Of a stretch of 64,000 nucleotides of DNA, positions 1-9,167 are shown piece after piece. Within the stretch, counting starts at the first letter, position 1. Each line of letters starts with the position of its first letter. Under the pieces are notes generated by a model. It was given only the letters and a program-made list of their open reading frames with translations, was not told the origin of the DNA and did not search any database. The stretch lies in contig JAVBSS010000014.1 of NCBI GenBank assembly GCA_031556525.1, positions 75,256 to 139,255 on the forward strand, given 5' to 3'. The translations under genes were made by a program, and so were the position numbers. This stretch comes from JAVBSN01 sp031556525 (GTDB taxonomy: Bacteria; Bacillota; Clostridia; Lachnospirales; Lachnospiraceae).

Positions 1-927
1 GAATACGATTGCAAAGCCTGCTAATGCACCAATAATAGCTGCTGCCCAAGGATCAACTGCTGCACAACCTGCTGTTATTGCAACAAGACCAGCAAGTGAA
101 CCATTTAATGTCATAGATACATCTGGTTTTTTATATCTTATCCAAGTAATTATCATTGTAACAACTGTTGCAACTGCTGCCGCAATATTTGTTGTCATAA
201 ATACATTTGATACTTCAACTGCTTGCTCTACTGTCGATAAACCATAACTTGATGCTGGGTTAAATCCAAACCATGCAAACCATAGTATAAACACACCTAA
301 TGCTCCAAGAGTTAAACTATGTCCAGGTATAGCTTTAGGCTTACCGTCTTTACCATATTTACCAATACGGGGCCCAAGAATCTTAGCACCGATTAATGCT
401 GAGATACCACCAGTCATATGAACCGCTGTTGAACCTGCAAAATCGTGAAATCCTTCCCATCCGCCAATTGATAATGTAGATAGCCAACCGCCACCCCATA
501 TCCAGTGACCTTCAATCGGATATATAATTGCACTAATTATAATTGAATATAATAAGTATGAACTGAACTTTGTTCTCTCTGCCATAGCACCTGATACTAT
601 AGTTGCCGCTGTAGCACAGAACATTGTATTAAATGCTAAATGTGCCCAGTTACTAATTGAACCCGTATCATAAGTACCTCTTGCAAATAAGTCAAAACCT
701 CCGAAGAAGCCATTAGCACTACCAAACATAATACCATAACCTATTAACCAGAAAACAACCGAACCAAATGCGAAATCCATTAAGTTCTTCATTATAATGT
801 TACCTGCATTTTTTGCTCTAGTGAACCCTGTCTCAACCATTGCAAAACCTGCTTGCATAAAGAAAATCAATGCTGCTCCCAATAGCACCCATAGGGTATC
901 CATTGTTGAAATTGTAGAATAATCCAT
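1..927 (-). CDS. amt: Ammonium transporter, Amt family (3' end outside window)
   Basis: Integral membrane channel for ammonium uptake. The frame opens at the ATG at 927, behind a good ribosome binding site (AGGAGGGA, about 934-941), and stays open to base 1, so at least 309 codons are present and the C terminus lies outside the window. The translation begins MDYSTISTMDTLWVLLGAAL and contains Amt hallmarks: FFMQAGFAMVE, the GFHDFAGSTAVHMTGG region with one pore histidine, and WFGFNPAS. No gene for a PII protein is seen here, although one often lies next to amt. Nitrogen control is plausible because gltBD is in the same window. The leader (see separate entries) carries its own promoter and two hairpins. 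The family call is very secure. Confidence 0.96.
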   Translation of the reverse strand, partial: MDYSTISTMDTLWVLLGAALIFFMQAGFAMVETGFTRAKNAGNIIMKNLMDFAFGSVVFWLIGYGIMFGSANGFFGGFDLFARGTYDTGSISNWAHLAFNTMFCATAATIVSGAMAERTKFSSYLLYSIIISAIIYPIEGHWIWGGGWLSTLSIGGWEGFHDFAGSTAVHMTGGISALIGAKILGPRIGKYGKDGKPKAIPGHSLTLGALGVFILWFAWFGFNPASSYGLSTVEQAVEVSNVFMTTNIAAAVATVVTMIITWIRYKKPDVSMTLNGSLAGLVAITAGCAAVDPWAAAIIGALAGFAIVF

Positions 928-957
928 AATTATCCCTCCTATTTTTTTGTATTTTAA

Positions 958-995
958 AAGGCGAGAGCTGTCTTATAATACGACGCCCTCGCCTT
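958..995 (-). promoter_or_regulatory. Second hairpin in amt leader
   Basis: AAGGCGAG pairs with CTCGCCTT (8 bp, G+C-rich for this genome) with an inner GTC/GAC extension. It directly follows the T-tract of the first hairpin and ends about 30 nt before the amt start. Tandem hairpins suggest a conditional leader, but no known riboswitch or ANTAR-target pattern was recognised. Confidence 0.4.
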
Positions 996-1033
996 AAAAA
1001 TAAAAGATGCCTCAGGAATTTTCCTAAGACATC
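996..1033 (-). terminator. Intrinsic-terminator hairpin inside the amt leader
   Basis: Minus strand: GATGTCTTAGG pairs with CCTGAGGCATC around an AAAATT-type loop, followed by TTTTATTTTT. It lies after the putative amt promoter and before the amt start, so it is either an attenuator for amt or the terminator of the upstream degV gene. Confidence 0.6.
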
Positions 1034-1051
1034 TTTGTCTGTTATGTTGTT

Positions 1052-1079
1052 ATTATATTACATTACTTTCAAATTGCAA
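1052..1079 (-). promoter_or_regulatory. Promoter of amt
   Basis: On the minus strand TTGCAA (1079-1074) and TATAAT (1057-1052) are separated by 16 bases, a near-consensus sigma-A promoter. Transcription would start near 1045, giving a leader of about 118 nt that contains both hairpins described below. Confidence 0.6.
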
Positions 1080-1088
1080 GTGATTTTT

Positions 1089-1133
1089 AAATTAACTAAA
1101 ATTTGAAAGCAAATCTTTCATTTCAGTTAATTT
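1089..1133. terminator. A+T-rich hairpin downstream of degV
   Basis: AAATTAACT and AGTTAATTT form the outer stem, with further A/T pairing inside. There is no good T-tract on the minus strand, so it is a weak candidate for the end of the degV transcript. Confidence 0.3.
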
Positions 1134-1169
1134 TATTAGTTTTTCATCTACAAGTCTCGTTATTTGCTA

Positions 1170-2036
1170 TTACCTAACTTTCATACTACATGCTATAGCT
1201 AAAGCACCATACCCTATATGACATGCTATACTTAAAGATAGTGGATCAACTACTATATCCATATCAGTAAATACTTGCTCTACTTCTGATTTCCAATCTA
1301 GAGCTTCTTCCTCATTACCTGAATATGCTAATTGAAGATAATAACCTTTATCATTTACCTTATCTGCAAATCTCTCTTCTATATCTTTTTTCATAGCTTC
1401 TAACATTGTTCTTCTAGCTGCTTTCTTACCTCTTACCTTAGCAAATGCATCTAATTTCTCACCTTGTATCTGTAATACTGGTTTTAGATTAAGAACTGTT
1501 CCTATAGCCGCCGCCGCTGGAGTTATACGTCCACCCTTTTTAAGATACTTTAAGGTCTCTAGTGTAATATATATACTTGAATTAAATGTCTCATCTTCAA
1601 GTATAGTCTTAATCTCAGCCGCACTTTTGCCATCACCAGCTAACTCTATTGCATCTAATACTGATCTTCTCTGTGTAACAGATATCCTTTGATTATCTAC
1701 TACTTGCACCTTACCATCATAATCATCAGCAAGCATAATAGCTGTCTCACAAGAGCTACTAAGTCCTTTTGACATCGGTATATATACTATCTCATCATAT
1801 TCTTCTAATAACTTATCCCACGCATCCATAACATCTCCTGGAGCTGGTTGTGATGTAGATATATCTGCATCTTCTTCTAATTTTTTATAAAATTCTTCTT
1901 GAGATAATGTAATATCTTCCAAAAACAATTCTTCATTTATAAAAAACGGCATAGGCAACACTACAATTCCAAATTCTTTCGCCTGAAGTTGTGTAATACC
2001 ACTATTACTATCTGTCATTACTGCTACTTTGTTCAT
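1170..2036 (-). CDS. DegV family fatty-acid-binding protein (first copy)
   Basis: A 288-residue DegV/EDD-fold protein. Family members such as FakB bind one fatty acid and hand it to the kinase FakA for phosphorylation and entry into phospholipid synthesis. Visible family features are the N-terminal VAVMTDSNSGI strand-loop, the ISTSQPAPGD segment that contributes the head-group-binding serine/threonine region, the MSKGLSSSCETA loop and the GYGALAIA C terminus. The start at 2036 is supported by AGGAGAT seven bases upstream. It lies alone downstream of an ABC exporter pair, and a second DegV gene lies on the other side of that pair. No fakA gene is present in the window. The natural ligand cannot be read from the sequence. 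Confidence 0.9.
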   Translation of the reverse strand: MNKVAVMTDSNSGITQLQAKEFGIVVLPMPFFINEELFLEDITLSQEEFYKKLEEDADISTSQPAPGDVMDAWDKLLEEYDEIVYIPMSKGLSSSCETAIMLADDYDGKVQVVDNQRISVTQRRSVLDAIELAGDGKSAAEIKTILEDETFNSSIYITLETLKYLKKGGRITPAAAAIGTVLNLKPVLQIQGEKLDAFAKVRGKKAARRTMLEAMKKDIEERFADKVNDKGYYLQLAYSGNEEEALDWKSEVEQVFTDMDIVVDPLSLSIACHIGYGALAIACSMKVR

Positions 2037-2110
2037 AATAATCTCCTATGTCTTTTGTATTCTTACTTAAAATATTTTAACAAAATTCTAACATTTATTC
2101 AATATAATTA

Positions 2111-3865
2111 TTAACTTACCGCAAACTGGCTATTATATAACTCTGCATAGAATCCTTTTTTATTAAGAAGCTCTGTATGACTTCCCTGCTCGATAATATT
2201 TCCATCTTTCATAACTAAAATAATATCCGCTTCTTTTATAGTTGACAATCTATGAGCTACAATGAAACTTGTTCTCCCTTTCATCATCTTGGCAAATGCA
2301 TCTTGAATTCTTATTTCTGTTCTAGTATCAATTGACGATGTGGCTTCATCTAATATTAACATTGGTGGTAGATTAAGCATAACACGAGCTATACATAGTA
2401 ATTGTTTTTGTCCACCAGATAGATTTCCACCATCTTCAGATAATATTGTATCATACCCATTAGGCAATCTTTTAATAAATCCATGTGCATGGGATAATTT
2501 TGCTGCTTCAATTATCTCTTCCCTTGTTGCCTCTGGCCTACCATAAGATATATTCTCCGCAACTGTTCCAGTCTTAAGCCAAGTTTCTTGCAATACCATA
2601 CCATAATTTTTTCGTAAACTTTCTCTAGTAATATCAATAATAGAATTACCACTTACCTCTATATTACCACTATCTACATCATAAAACCTCATAAGCAAAT
2701 TAATAACCGTACTTTTACCACAGCCTGTTGGACCTACAATAGCAACTCTACTGCCCTTATTAACTTGCAAATTCAAATCTGTTATAAGTTTAATATCTGG
2801 AGTATATGAGAAATATACATTTTCAATATTAACATCTCCATTTGCCTTTTCTAAAATAATAGCATCTTCTCTATCAGCACTAATTGGTTCTTCATCCATT
2901 AATTCAAATACTCTTGCGGCACATGCTATTGCATTTTGCAACTCTGTTATTACTCCTGATATTTCATTAAATGGTTTTGTATATTGATTAGCATAACTTA
3001 GAAAACAAGATAACTGACCTACACTCATTCCACCATTTATAACTGAAAATGCACCAAATATTCCTACTCCTGTATATACTAATCCATTAACAAATCTTGT
3101 TGATGGATTGGTAAGAGATGAGAAAAATGTTGCTTTTAAACTACTTTCTCTAAGTCTATCATTTATTTCCCTAAATACTTCCTCGTTCTCATCTTCATGA
3201 TTAAATGCTTTTACTTGCTTTTGATTTCCAATCATCTCATTTATTAAAGAAGTTAATTCTCCTCTTGTTTCTGATTGAACTTTAAACATTGAGAATGTTT
3301 TCTTAGCTATAAACGCTGCTACAAATAAAGATATTGGTGTTATAACCACTACTACTATTGTTATTTTATAATTTATTGTAAGCATAAATACTAGTGTTCC
3401 TAATATAGTTATTACACCAGTAAACAATTGAGTAAATCCCATTAATAAACCATCTGAAAACTGATCAATATCATTTATAAGTCTGCTTACAATATCTCCA
3501 TGTTGCTTTCCATCAATATATTTTAATGGTAACTTTGATAAATGCTCAAATGCATCTATTCTAATTTTCTTAACAACATTATAAGTTATTTTATTATTGC
3601 AAATATTCATTATCCATTGTACTAATCCTGTTATTAAAACAATTACTACTATTTTCTCTAGCACATCTAATAATCCAGCAAAATCAACGTTGTTAACGCC
3701 TATTATCAAATCTATCCCTTTACCTATTAAGATAGGGCTATATAGCGTAAGTATTACTGAAATTAATCCACATAACATTGATATAACAACTAATGTTCCG
3801 TAGTTTCCTATATATCTTATTACTCTAAATATTGTACTCTTATTATTCGTTTTTTTATTATTCAT
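2111..3865 (-). CDS. ABC exporter half-transporter, canonical ATPase site
   Basis: A membrane-domain/ATPase fusion of 584 residues (six-helix domain about 25-310, ATPase about 345-575). I chose the ATG at 3865 because GAGGAGG precedes it; a longer frame up to 3973 would overlap the upstream gene by 107 bases. Motifs are complete: Walker A GPTGCGKST, signature LSGGQKQ, Walker B MLILDEATSS with the catalytic glutamate, and the switch histidine in VAHRLST. Its start lies one base after the stop of the partner gene (TAATATG), so the two are translationally coupled. They very probably form one heterodimeric type IV exporter. The substrate (drug, lipid or peptide) is unknown. Confidence 0.9.
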   Translation of the reverse strand: MNNKKTNNKSTIFRVIRYIGNYGTLVVISMLCGLISVILTLYSPILIGKGIDLIIGVNNVDFAGLLDVLEKIVVIVLITGLVQWIMNICNNKITYNVVKKIRIDAFEHLSKLPLKYIDGKQHGDIVSRLINDIDQFSDGLLMGFTQLFTGVITILGTLVFMLTINYKITIVVVVITPISLFVAAFIAKKTFSMFKVQSETRGELTSLINEMIGNQKQVKAFNHEDENEEVFREINDRLRESSLKATFFSSLTNPSTRFVNGLVYTGVGIFGAFSVINGGMSVGQLSCFLSYANQYTKPFNEISGVITELQNAIACAARVFELMDEEPISADREDAIILEKANGDVNIENVYFSYTPDIKLITDLNLQVNKGSRVAIVGPTGCGKSTVINLLMRFYDVDSGNIEVSGNSIIDITRESLRKNYGMVLQETWLKTGTVAENISYGRPEATREEIIEAAKLSHAHGFIKRLPNGYDTILSEDGGNLSGGQKQLLCIARVMLNLPPMLILDEATSSIDTRTEIRIQDAFAKMMKGRTSFIVAHRLSTIKEADIILVMKDGNIIEQGSHTELLNKKGFYAELYNSQFAVS

Positions 3866-3866
3866 A

Positions 3867-5591
3867 TTATTTTGCCTCCTCATCTGATAGTTGAGATAGA
3901 CATATTTCTCTATACACTTGACAGTTACTATATAAATCTTCGTGAGTTCCACACCCAACCATTTTTCCATCATCTAATACAATAATTTTATCTGCATATT
4001 TTATGGTTGTTGATCGTTGTGATACAATAAATACTGTCATATCTTTAGTTTCATTTTTAATAGCCTGTCTTAATCTTGCATCTGTTGCAAAATCTAAGGC
4101 TGATGAACTATCATCCATAATTAATATATCAGGACTCTTTACTAATGCTCTAGCAATAGTTAACCTTTGTTTTTGTCCACCTGATAGGTTTTTTCCACCT
4201 TGATTTATCATATAATCAAGATTACCTTCTTTGTTATTAACTATTTCTAATGACTGAGAAATCTCTAATGCCTTTTCTATTTCTTCATCTGTGGCATCGT
4301 TTTTTCCCCATTTCATATTATCTCTAATTGTACCTTTAAATAATACTGATTTTTGTGGTACTACTCCTATTTTATCTCTAAGAGTTTCCATTTTACATTC
4401 ACGAACATCTACACCATTTACTATGATTTCTCCTGCTGTAACTTCATAAAATCTCGGAATAAGATTTACTAATGTAGACTTTCCTGAACCTGTACCACCT
4501 ATAATTCCAATAGTTTCTCCCTTATTAACAGAAAAGCTAATTTCCTCTATAGAATTACCACTTGCATTATTATATGCAAAATTAACATTTCTAAATTCAA
4601 CTGATATGTTTGTATCTGCTTTTCCTTCATTACTACCATCAATTATAGATGGATTAATGTTAAATACATCAGTAATTCTATTTGCACAAGCCAAAGATTT
4701 TGTAATCAAAATTATTAATGAAGCTAATTTTACTAACTCTACTAATATTTGTGACATATAATTAACTAGGGCTACTACTTCACCTTGAGTTAGATTTCCT
4801 ATATTTACTTGCTTTCCTCCAACCCATACGATAATAACTAGAGCAATATTTATAATTATATAAGTGATGGGATTTAATAGCGCTGATATATTACCAACCT
4901 TTTCTTGTAAATGCTTTAATTCAGCACTTCTTGTGTTAAATACTTCTATTTCATCTTCCTGTCTATTAAATGCTCTTACCACTCTTGCACCACTTAATAT
5001 TTCCCTAACACCTAAAGTAACTTCATCTAATTTGGCTTGAACCTTCTTATACATTGGTATAGATCCAATCATTACACCAAATACCACAATTGATAATAAC
5101 GGAATAGTAAGGACAAATATCATTGCACCTTTTGTATCTATTGTAAAAGCCATAATCATAGCTCCAAATACAATAAAGGGTGAACGTAAGAATAATCTTA
5201 GCACCATATTTACCCCTGTTTGAACTTGATTTACATCATTAGTAATTCTTGTTATTAATGTAGATGTTCCTATATTATCTATATCCGAAAAAGATAATTT
5301 ATTAATGTGAGAATATAAGTCATTTCTAAGTTCAGTTCCAAAACCTACAGCTGCTTTTGCACTAAAATATTGAGCTGTAACAGAACATATAAAGCCAACT
5401 AATCCTAATACTATTAGTACTACACATCTTTTCAATATATAATTAGTATCAGCATTTACAATTCCTATATCTATAATACTTGTCATAACAAGTGGTACCA
5501 TTAATTCAAAACTAGCTTCTAATAATTTAAATAACGGCCCTAATATACTTTCTTTTTTATAATTTCCTAAATATTTTAATAATGCTTTCAT
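3867..5591 (-). CDS. ABC exporter half-transporter, degenerate ATPase site
   Basis: Partner of the previous gene, 574 residues with six predicted membrane helices followed by an ATPase domain. The ATG at 5591 is preceded by GGAGG; a TTG four codons upstream overlaps that ribosome binding site and is unlikely. Walker A (GGTGSGKST) and the LSGGQKQRL signature are intact. In the Walker B region (ILIMDDSSSALD) the catalytic glutamate is aspartate, and the switch region reads VSQRSTT with glutamine instead of histidine. This is the pattern of the non-hydrolysing half in heterodimeric exporters such as BmrCD or TM287/288. It is therefore probably the regulatory half of a two-subunit exporter. Confidence 0.9.
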   Translation of the reverse strand: MKALLKYLGNYKKESILGPLFKLLEASFELMVPLVMTSIIDIGIVNADTNYILKRCVVLIVLGLVGFICSVTAQYFSAKAAVGFGTELRNDLYSHINKLSFSDIDNIGTSTLITRITNDVNQVQTGVNMVLRLFLRSPFIVFGAMIMAFTIDTKGAMIFVLTIPLLSIVVFGVMIGSIPMYKKVQAKLDEVTLGVREILSGARVVRAFNRQEDEIEVFNTRSAELKHLQEKVGNISALLNPITYIIINIALVIIVWVGGKQVNIGNLTQGEVVALVNYMSQILVELVKLASLIILITKSLACANRITDVFNINPSIIDGSNEGKADTNISVEFRNVNFAYNNASGNSIEEISFSVNKGETIGIIGGTGSGKSTLVNLIPRFYEVTAGEIIVNGVDVRECKMETLRDKIGVVPQKSVLFKGTIRDNMKWGKNDATDEEIEKALEISQSLEIVNNKEGNLDYMINQGGKNLSGGQKQRLTIARALVKSPDILIMDDSSSALDFATDARLRQAIKNETKDMTVFIVSQRSTTIKYADKIIVLDDGKMVGCGTHEDLYSNCQVYREICLSQLSDEEAK

Positions 5592-5640
5592 GTTAGCCTC
5601 CAAATTCAGTGTTGGAATAATAATCCGTTTTTAGTGTATC

Positions 5641-5735
5641 ACATACTATTATTACTTAACAAGGTATTATCGAATTTAGTGATAATGCATACCTATACAC
5701 TTAATGAGGTTTTGCCTATTTTAGTGTATAGGGTA
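5641..5735 (+). repeat. GAGGT/TTTTCGA hairpin repeat, copy A (degenerate)
   Basis: Two tandem hairpins lie between the ABC exporter and the second degV. Hairpin 1 has arms ACTTAAC and ATTTAGT with loop AAGGTATTATCGA (5654-5680). Hairpin 2 has arms CACTTAAT and TTTTAGTG with loop GAGGTTTTGCCTA (5698-5726). They are joined by GTGATAATGCATACCTATAC, nearly identical to the linkers in the copies at 17.6 kb and 33.2 kb. The repeat reads on the strand opposite to both neighbouring genes. Confidence 0.75.
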
Positions 5736-5742
5736 CATCTTC

Positions 5743-5776
5743 AAAAAAAAGTATCCACATTATTATGGATACTTTT
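5743..5776 (-). terminator. Terminator of second degV
   Basis: Minus strand: AAAAGTATCCA pairs with GGATACTTTT around a short loop and runs into eight T residues. It lies 17 bases past the degV stop. Confidence 0.85.
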
Positions 5777-5792
5777 CATATTCTATATTAAC

Positions 5793-6626
5793 TTAAAAAC
5801 ACACTATTATTCCACCATCACTTGCATATAGCGAACTAATTCCCTTAGTATCTAGTATTACCGAATCTTTAAAGAAATATTTTTCTCTCAAACTCTTCTC
5901 AACACTCTTAGCTCTTTCTAAGTTATTGCAATGTGATATTACCACTGTTTTCTTCTCAAAATCTTTTCCTACTTCTCCAGCATAATCAACCATCTTACCT
6001 AATGCCTTCTTAATTCCTCGTGCCTGACCAACTTGTAGTATGTCTCCCTCTTCTGCCTTCATATATGGCTTAATATTAAGGGCACTTGCTACTAATGCTT
6101 TAACTTTTGTAAGTCTTCCGTTCTTTCTTAAGGCCTCTAAACTCTCAAGCACAAACATTGTCTTCATATCATCTCTAAACTTTGTAACAGTAGATACTAT
6201 ATCTCCAAAATCCATACCATCTAAGGCACATTTCTCTATTAATTTTGCTATTAAGTATTGTCCAGACGATGCACTCTGTGAATCAAATACATGAACATTA
6301 ACTTCTGGATGATCTTCTTTATATAATTCTTTTGCTAGTTGCGCACTATTATATGAACCACTCAACTTTGACGATAGTGTAACAACATACACTTCCTTAG
6401 CCCCTTCAAAACTCTTCATATAACTATCCGGTGACGGACATGCTGACTTAGGGCATCCTGCATATGCTTCAACTCTTCTCAAAAAATCTGCTTGATCAAA
6501 AGTATTATCATCTATAATCTCATATCCACCAACATCTATTGTTAATGGTACTGTTAACATATATTCTTTTTGTAAATCTTCTGGTAATAAGTCTGTACAG
6601 CTATCTCCAACGATTTTAAAGTCCAT
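5793..6626 (-). CDS. DegV family fatty-acid-binding protein (second copy)
   Basis: A 277-residue DegV/EDD-fold protein, only distantly similar to the copy at 1170-2036, so probably a different lipid specificity rather than a recent duplication. The start at 6626 (MDFKIVGDSCTDLL) has GGAGG eight bases upstream; the frame extends 23 codons further without a better site. Family features: the TDLLPEDL N-terminal loop, SACPSPDSY (equivalent of the STSQP segment), LSSKLSGSYNSA, and a C-terminal ASDGGIIVCF. It is a single-gene unit with a clear terminator. Role inferred from family: carrier of a fatty acyl group for a FakA-type kinase. Confidence 0.9.
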   Translation of the reverse strand: MDFKIVGDSCTDLLPEDLQKEYMLTVPLTIDVGGYEIIDDNTFDQADFLRRVEAYAGCPKSACPSPDSYMKSFEGAKEVYVVTLSSKLSGSYNSAQLAKELYKEDHPEVNVHVFDSQSASSGQYLIAKLIEKCALDGMDFGDIVSTVTKFRDDMKTMFVLESLEALRKNGRLTKVKALVASALNIKPYMKAEEGDILQVGQARGIKKALGKMVDYAGEVGKDFEKKTVVISHCNNLERAKSVEKSLREKYFFKDSVILDTKGISSLYASDGGIIVCF

Positions 6627-6745
6627 AATAATCCTCCACACCATTCTATATAAATTATATCTATACATCTCTTTTACTATAAAACAACATGACATAGTTT
6701 AATTTACTACATATACTAGCATAGATGTTATTCTTTGTACATAGA

Positions 6746-6787
6746 AAAGTGAGAAAAATAATATTTAATTAATATTTTTCCCACTTT
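6746..6787 (-). terminator. Terminator of DUF368 gene
   Basis: Long imperfect inverted repeat with arms AAAGTGGGAAAAATA and TATTTTTCTCACTTT. The T-rich right arm on the minus strand suits an intrinsic terminator. Confidence 0.6.
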
Positions 6788-6811
6788 ATCTATATATAAC
6801 TATTATATTTA

Positions 6812-7720
6812 TTATTCTGTAACTTTTTCATCCTTTGTCTCTGTTTTATCATCAGATAACTTAAGTGCTACTATACAACCTATAGCTAACATAATAATTC
6901 CTGTTATTATTGAAAGAGCATTAAATCTATCTGTTCCATTTTTATCTATATACTCATAGAATATTGCTATTGGTGAACCTACTATAAGTCCTACAATTGC
7001 TGAGTACGCATATATAGGGAATTTATCAAGTATTATTTCTATTGCTTTTGCTATAACTCCAATACCTAATAATACACCGATACCAAAAGGTATTAATATA
7101 AGTAAGTTTTCTCCTATTCCACTCATATCTAAATCTACTACTGCTTTTATAAAATCTTTTACTGAACCTAATACTGGTTCATAATATCCTAGTATTGTAA
7201 GCATCATAGAACCACTTACTCCTGGTATTACCATTGTTGCTGAAGCTACAATTCCTACTACAAATAATTTGATATAAGCTAATGCTGAACCTGTTAATGC
7301 TGCCTCCGCACCACCATTACCAAACATACTTCCTATTATAGGCATTCCTACTACTATTGCGAAAAATACTATTCCCATAATTATATGACCTGCGCCTAGC
7401 TTATTTCCCTTGAATTCTCTAAGCAATATTGGTAAACTTCCTATTATTAATCCGATAAACAATAAGTTAGTTTGCACTGGTATACTTTCAAACATTGCTG
7501 TTATTATAAATGATAAAGCCCCAATACCCACTAACATACCAATACCGATTGGTGCTAATACAGCTATACTTTTCTTAAGTTCTTTTGCAACGTGTGTTAT
7601 AGCGTGTATCATCTTATCATATATACCCATTGATACTGCCATTGTTCCACCACTTACTCCAGGTATAGCATTTGCAATACCTATTACAATTCCTCTTAAT
7701 AAATCTTTAATAAATCCCAT
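6812..7720 (-). CDS. DUF368 family membrane protein, PopT-like undecaprenyl-phosphate carrier
   Basis: A 302-residue polytopic membrane protein with eight or more hydrophobic segments. Two inverted-repeat-like motifs mark the family: ANAIPGVSGGTMAVSMGIYD near residue 15 and MVIPGVSGSMMLTILGYYEP near the middle. DUF368 proteins (PopT) have been shown to return undecaprenyl phosphate to the cytoplasmic face so that wall precursor synthesis can continue. The C terminus is short, charged and cytoplasmic. The gene starts 18 bases after the stop of the M18 aminopeptidase gene, with GAGGAAG upstream, so they are probably co-transcribed; the functional reason is not obvious. Confidence 0.88.
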   Translation of the reverse strand: MGFIKDLLRGIVIGIANAIPGVSGGTMAVSMGIYDKMIHAITHVAKELKKSIAVLAPIGIGMLVGIGALSFIITAMFESIPVQTNLLFIGLIIGSLPILLREFKGNKLGAGHIIMGIVFFAIVVGMPIIGSMFGNGGAEAALTGSALAYIKLFVVGIVASATMVIPGVSGSMMLTILGYYEPVLGSVKDFIKAVVDLDMSGIGENLLILIPFGIGVLLGIGVIAKAIEIILDKFPIYAYSAIVGLIVGSPIAIFYEYIDKNGTDRFNALSIITGIIMLAIGCIVALKLSDDKTETKDEKVTE

Positions 7721-7738
7721 CTTTTCTTCCTCTCTAGT

Positions 7739-8995
7739 CTAATTATAAAATTCTTTTAATAAAATATTTAACGATTCTATATCTCTTATTGCACATAATT
7801 CATTTGCTGAATGCATTGCTAGCATCGATATTCCTATATCCGTTCCTCTTATCGGTAAATAAGATGTGGCTATTGGTCCTAATGTTTGACCACCTGCCGC
7901 TCCTGAACGATTAACCTGTTTCTTATATTCTACACCTGCTTTTTCACACAATCCCATTACCACTGCTGCATCTTTACTATCAGTTATATACCTTTGACTT
8001 GCACTTGTTTTAATAACTATACCATCACCTAGACATATGCGATTTGTTGGATCCGTCTTTTCTATATAATTAGGATGAACTCCATGCGCCCCATCAACCG
8101 ATAACATATATCCATTATTAAGAGTTGTAAGCATGCTATCTTCGTCTAAACATAAACTTCTAAACACCTTACTTATTATATCCCTTAGATACATTGAATC
8201 TGCTCCTTGCTTAGAACGGCTTCCTATCTCTTCATTATCAAATAATGCTATCATGTTAATACCATCATCTCTAATGCTATCCTTAATAGTTTCTGTAAGA
8301 CTATATACTGATACTAGATTATCTAATCTTGGCGAAGATAATAATTCTTTATTAAATCCAAGCTTAGTTGGCTTATCTTTATTATATAGAAATAAATCAA
8401 AATCTAATATAGATTCTTTGTCAATATCTAATCCATTTGAGATATATAATTTTAACATATCTTCATCTGCTTGTTTACCATCTATTGATGCAATAGGGAT
8501 TAATTCTTTTTGGATATCCATTTCTTTATTTTCTTCGCCTGCTTTTCTCATATGAGGAGCAAGTGATGGAACAATAAATAACGGTTCGTTGGAATCGTAT
8601 AATATTGTATTCGGTGAATATACATCATCACCTTTTACAATAATTTTTCCTGCCATAGCAAGCGGTCTATCAAACCATGTTGATTTTATTAATCCACCAT
8701 ATGGTTCTACATTTAAACTTATATAATTATCACTTTTAATTTGTGGGGTAGGTTTAATTTTAAGGCAAGGTGAATCTGTATGTGCCATCCCAATTCTTAT
8801 ATTATTTACAGACTTTCCAATTGTAAATGCATATATAACCGATGGATATGGACTAAGATAATACTTTCCTCTAGATAATTCCCATCTATCACCTATACTA
8901 AGTTTTACAAACCCTTCATTTTCAAGCATCTTTTCAACATTTGATACACTATGATAAGCTGTAACTGATTGCTCTAAATATTCATATATAGTCAT
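7739..8995 (-). CDS. apeB: M18 family aminopeptidase
   Basis: Cytoplasmic zinc aminopeptidase of 418 residues, the usual length for the family, removing N-terminal (often acidic) residues from peptides. The ATG at 8995 is preceded by AGGAGAT; an upstream in-frame extension of 19 codons has no ribosome binding site. Family motifs: GMAHTDSPCLKIKP with the first metal-binding His72 and Asp74, the FDNEEIGSRSKQGADS block carrying the catalytic/metal glutamates, DGAHGVHPNY, and GGQTLGPIA near the C terminus. First gene of a two-gene unit with the DUF368 carrier. Confidence 0.93.
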   Translation of the reverse strand: MTIYEYLEQSVTAYHSVSNVEKMLENEGFVKLSIGDRWELSRGKYYLSPYPSVIYAFTIGKSVNNIRIGMAHTDSPCLKIKPTPQIKSDNYISLNVEPYGGLIKSTWFDRPLAMAGKIIVKGDDVYSPNTILYDSNEPLFIVPSLAPHMRKAGEENKEMDIQKELIPIASIDGKQADEDMLKLYISNGLDIDKESILDFDLFLYNKDKPTKLGFNKELLSSPRLDNLVSVYSLTETIKDSIRDDGINMIALFDNEEIGSRSKQGADSMYLRDIISKVFRSLCLDEDSMLTTLNNGYMLSVDGAHGVHPNYIEKTDPTNRICLGDGIVIKTSASQRYITDSKDAAVVMGLCEKAGVEYKKQVNRSGAAGGQTLGPIATSYLPIRGTDIGISMLAMHSANELCAIRDIESLNILLKEFYN

Positions 8996-9167
8996 AATAT
9001 CTCCTCTAAAATACAACTTTTTGCTTACTAATATTATTCTATTACTTTCCAAATTTATGCCAACAAATAATATTATATAGTATATTAATTTATATTCAAG
9101 GAATTTAACAAGATTTTAATATCATCTTAATTTATATGAAAACAATTTGTCATGTCTCCTCACTTTG

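Noticed and set aside
958..1033. ANTAR-target tandem hairpins in the amt leader
   Set aside because: The loops lack the conserved hexaloop bases of ANTAR substrates, and the second stem is too long.
3866..3973. Longer N terminus of the second ABC half-transporter
   Set aside because: It would overlap the upstream gene by 107 bases, and GAGGAGG precedes the ATG at 3865.
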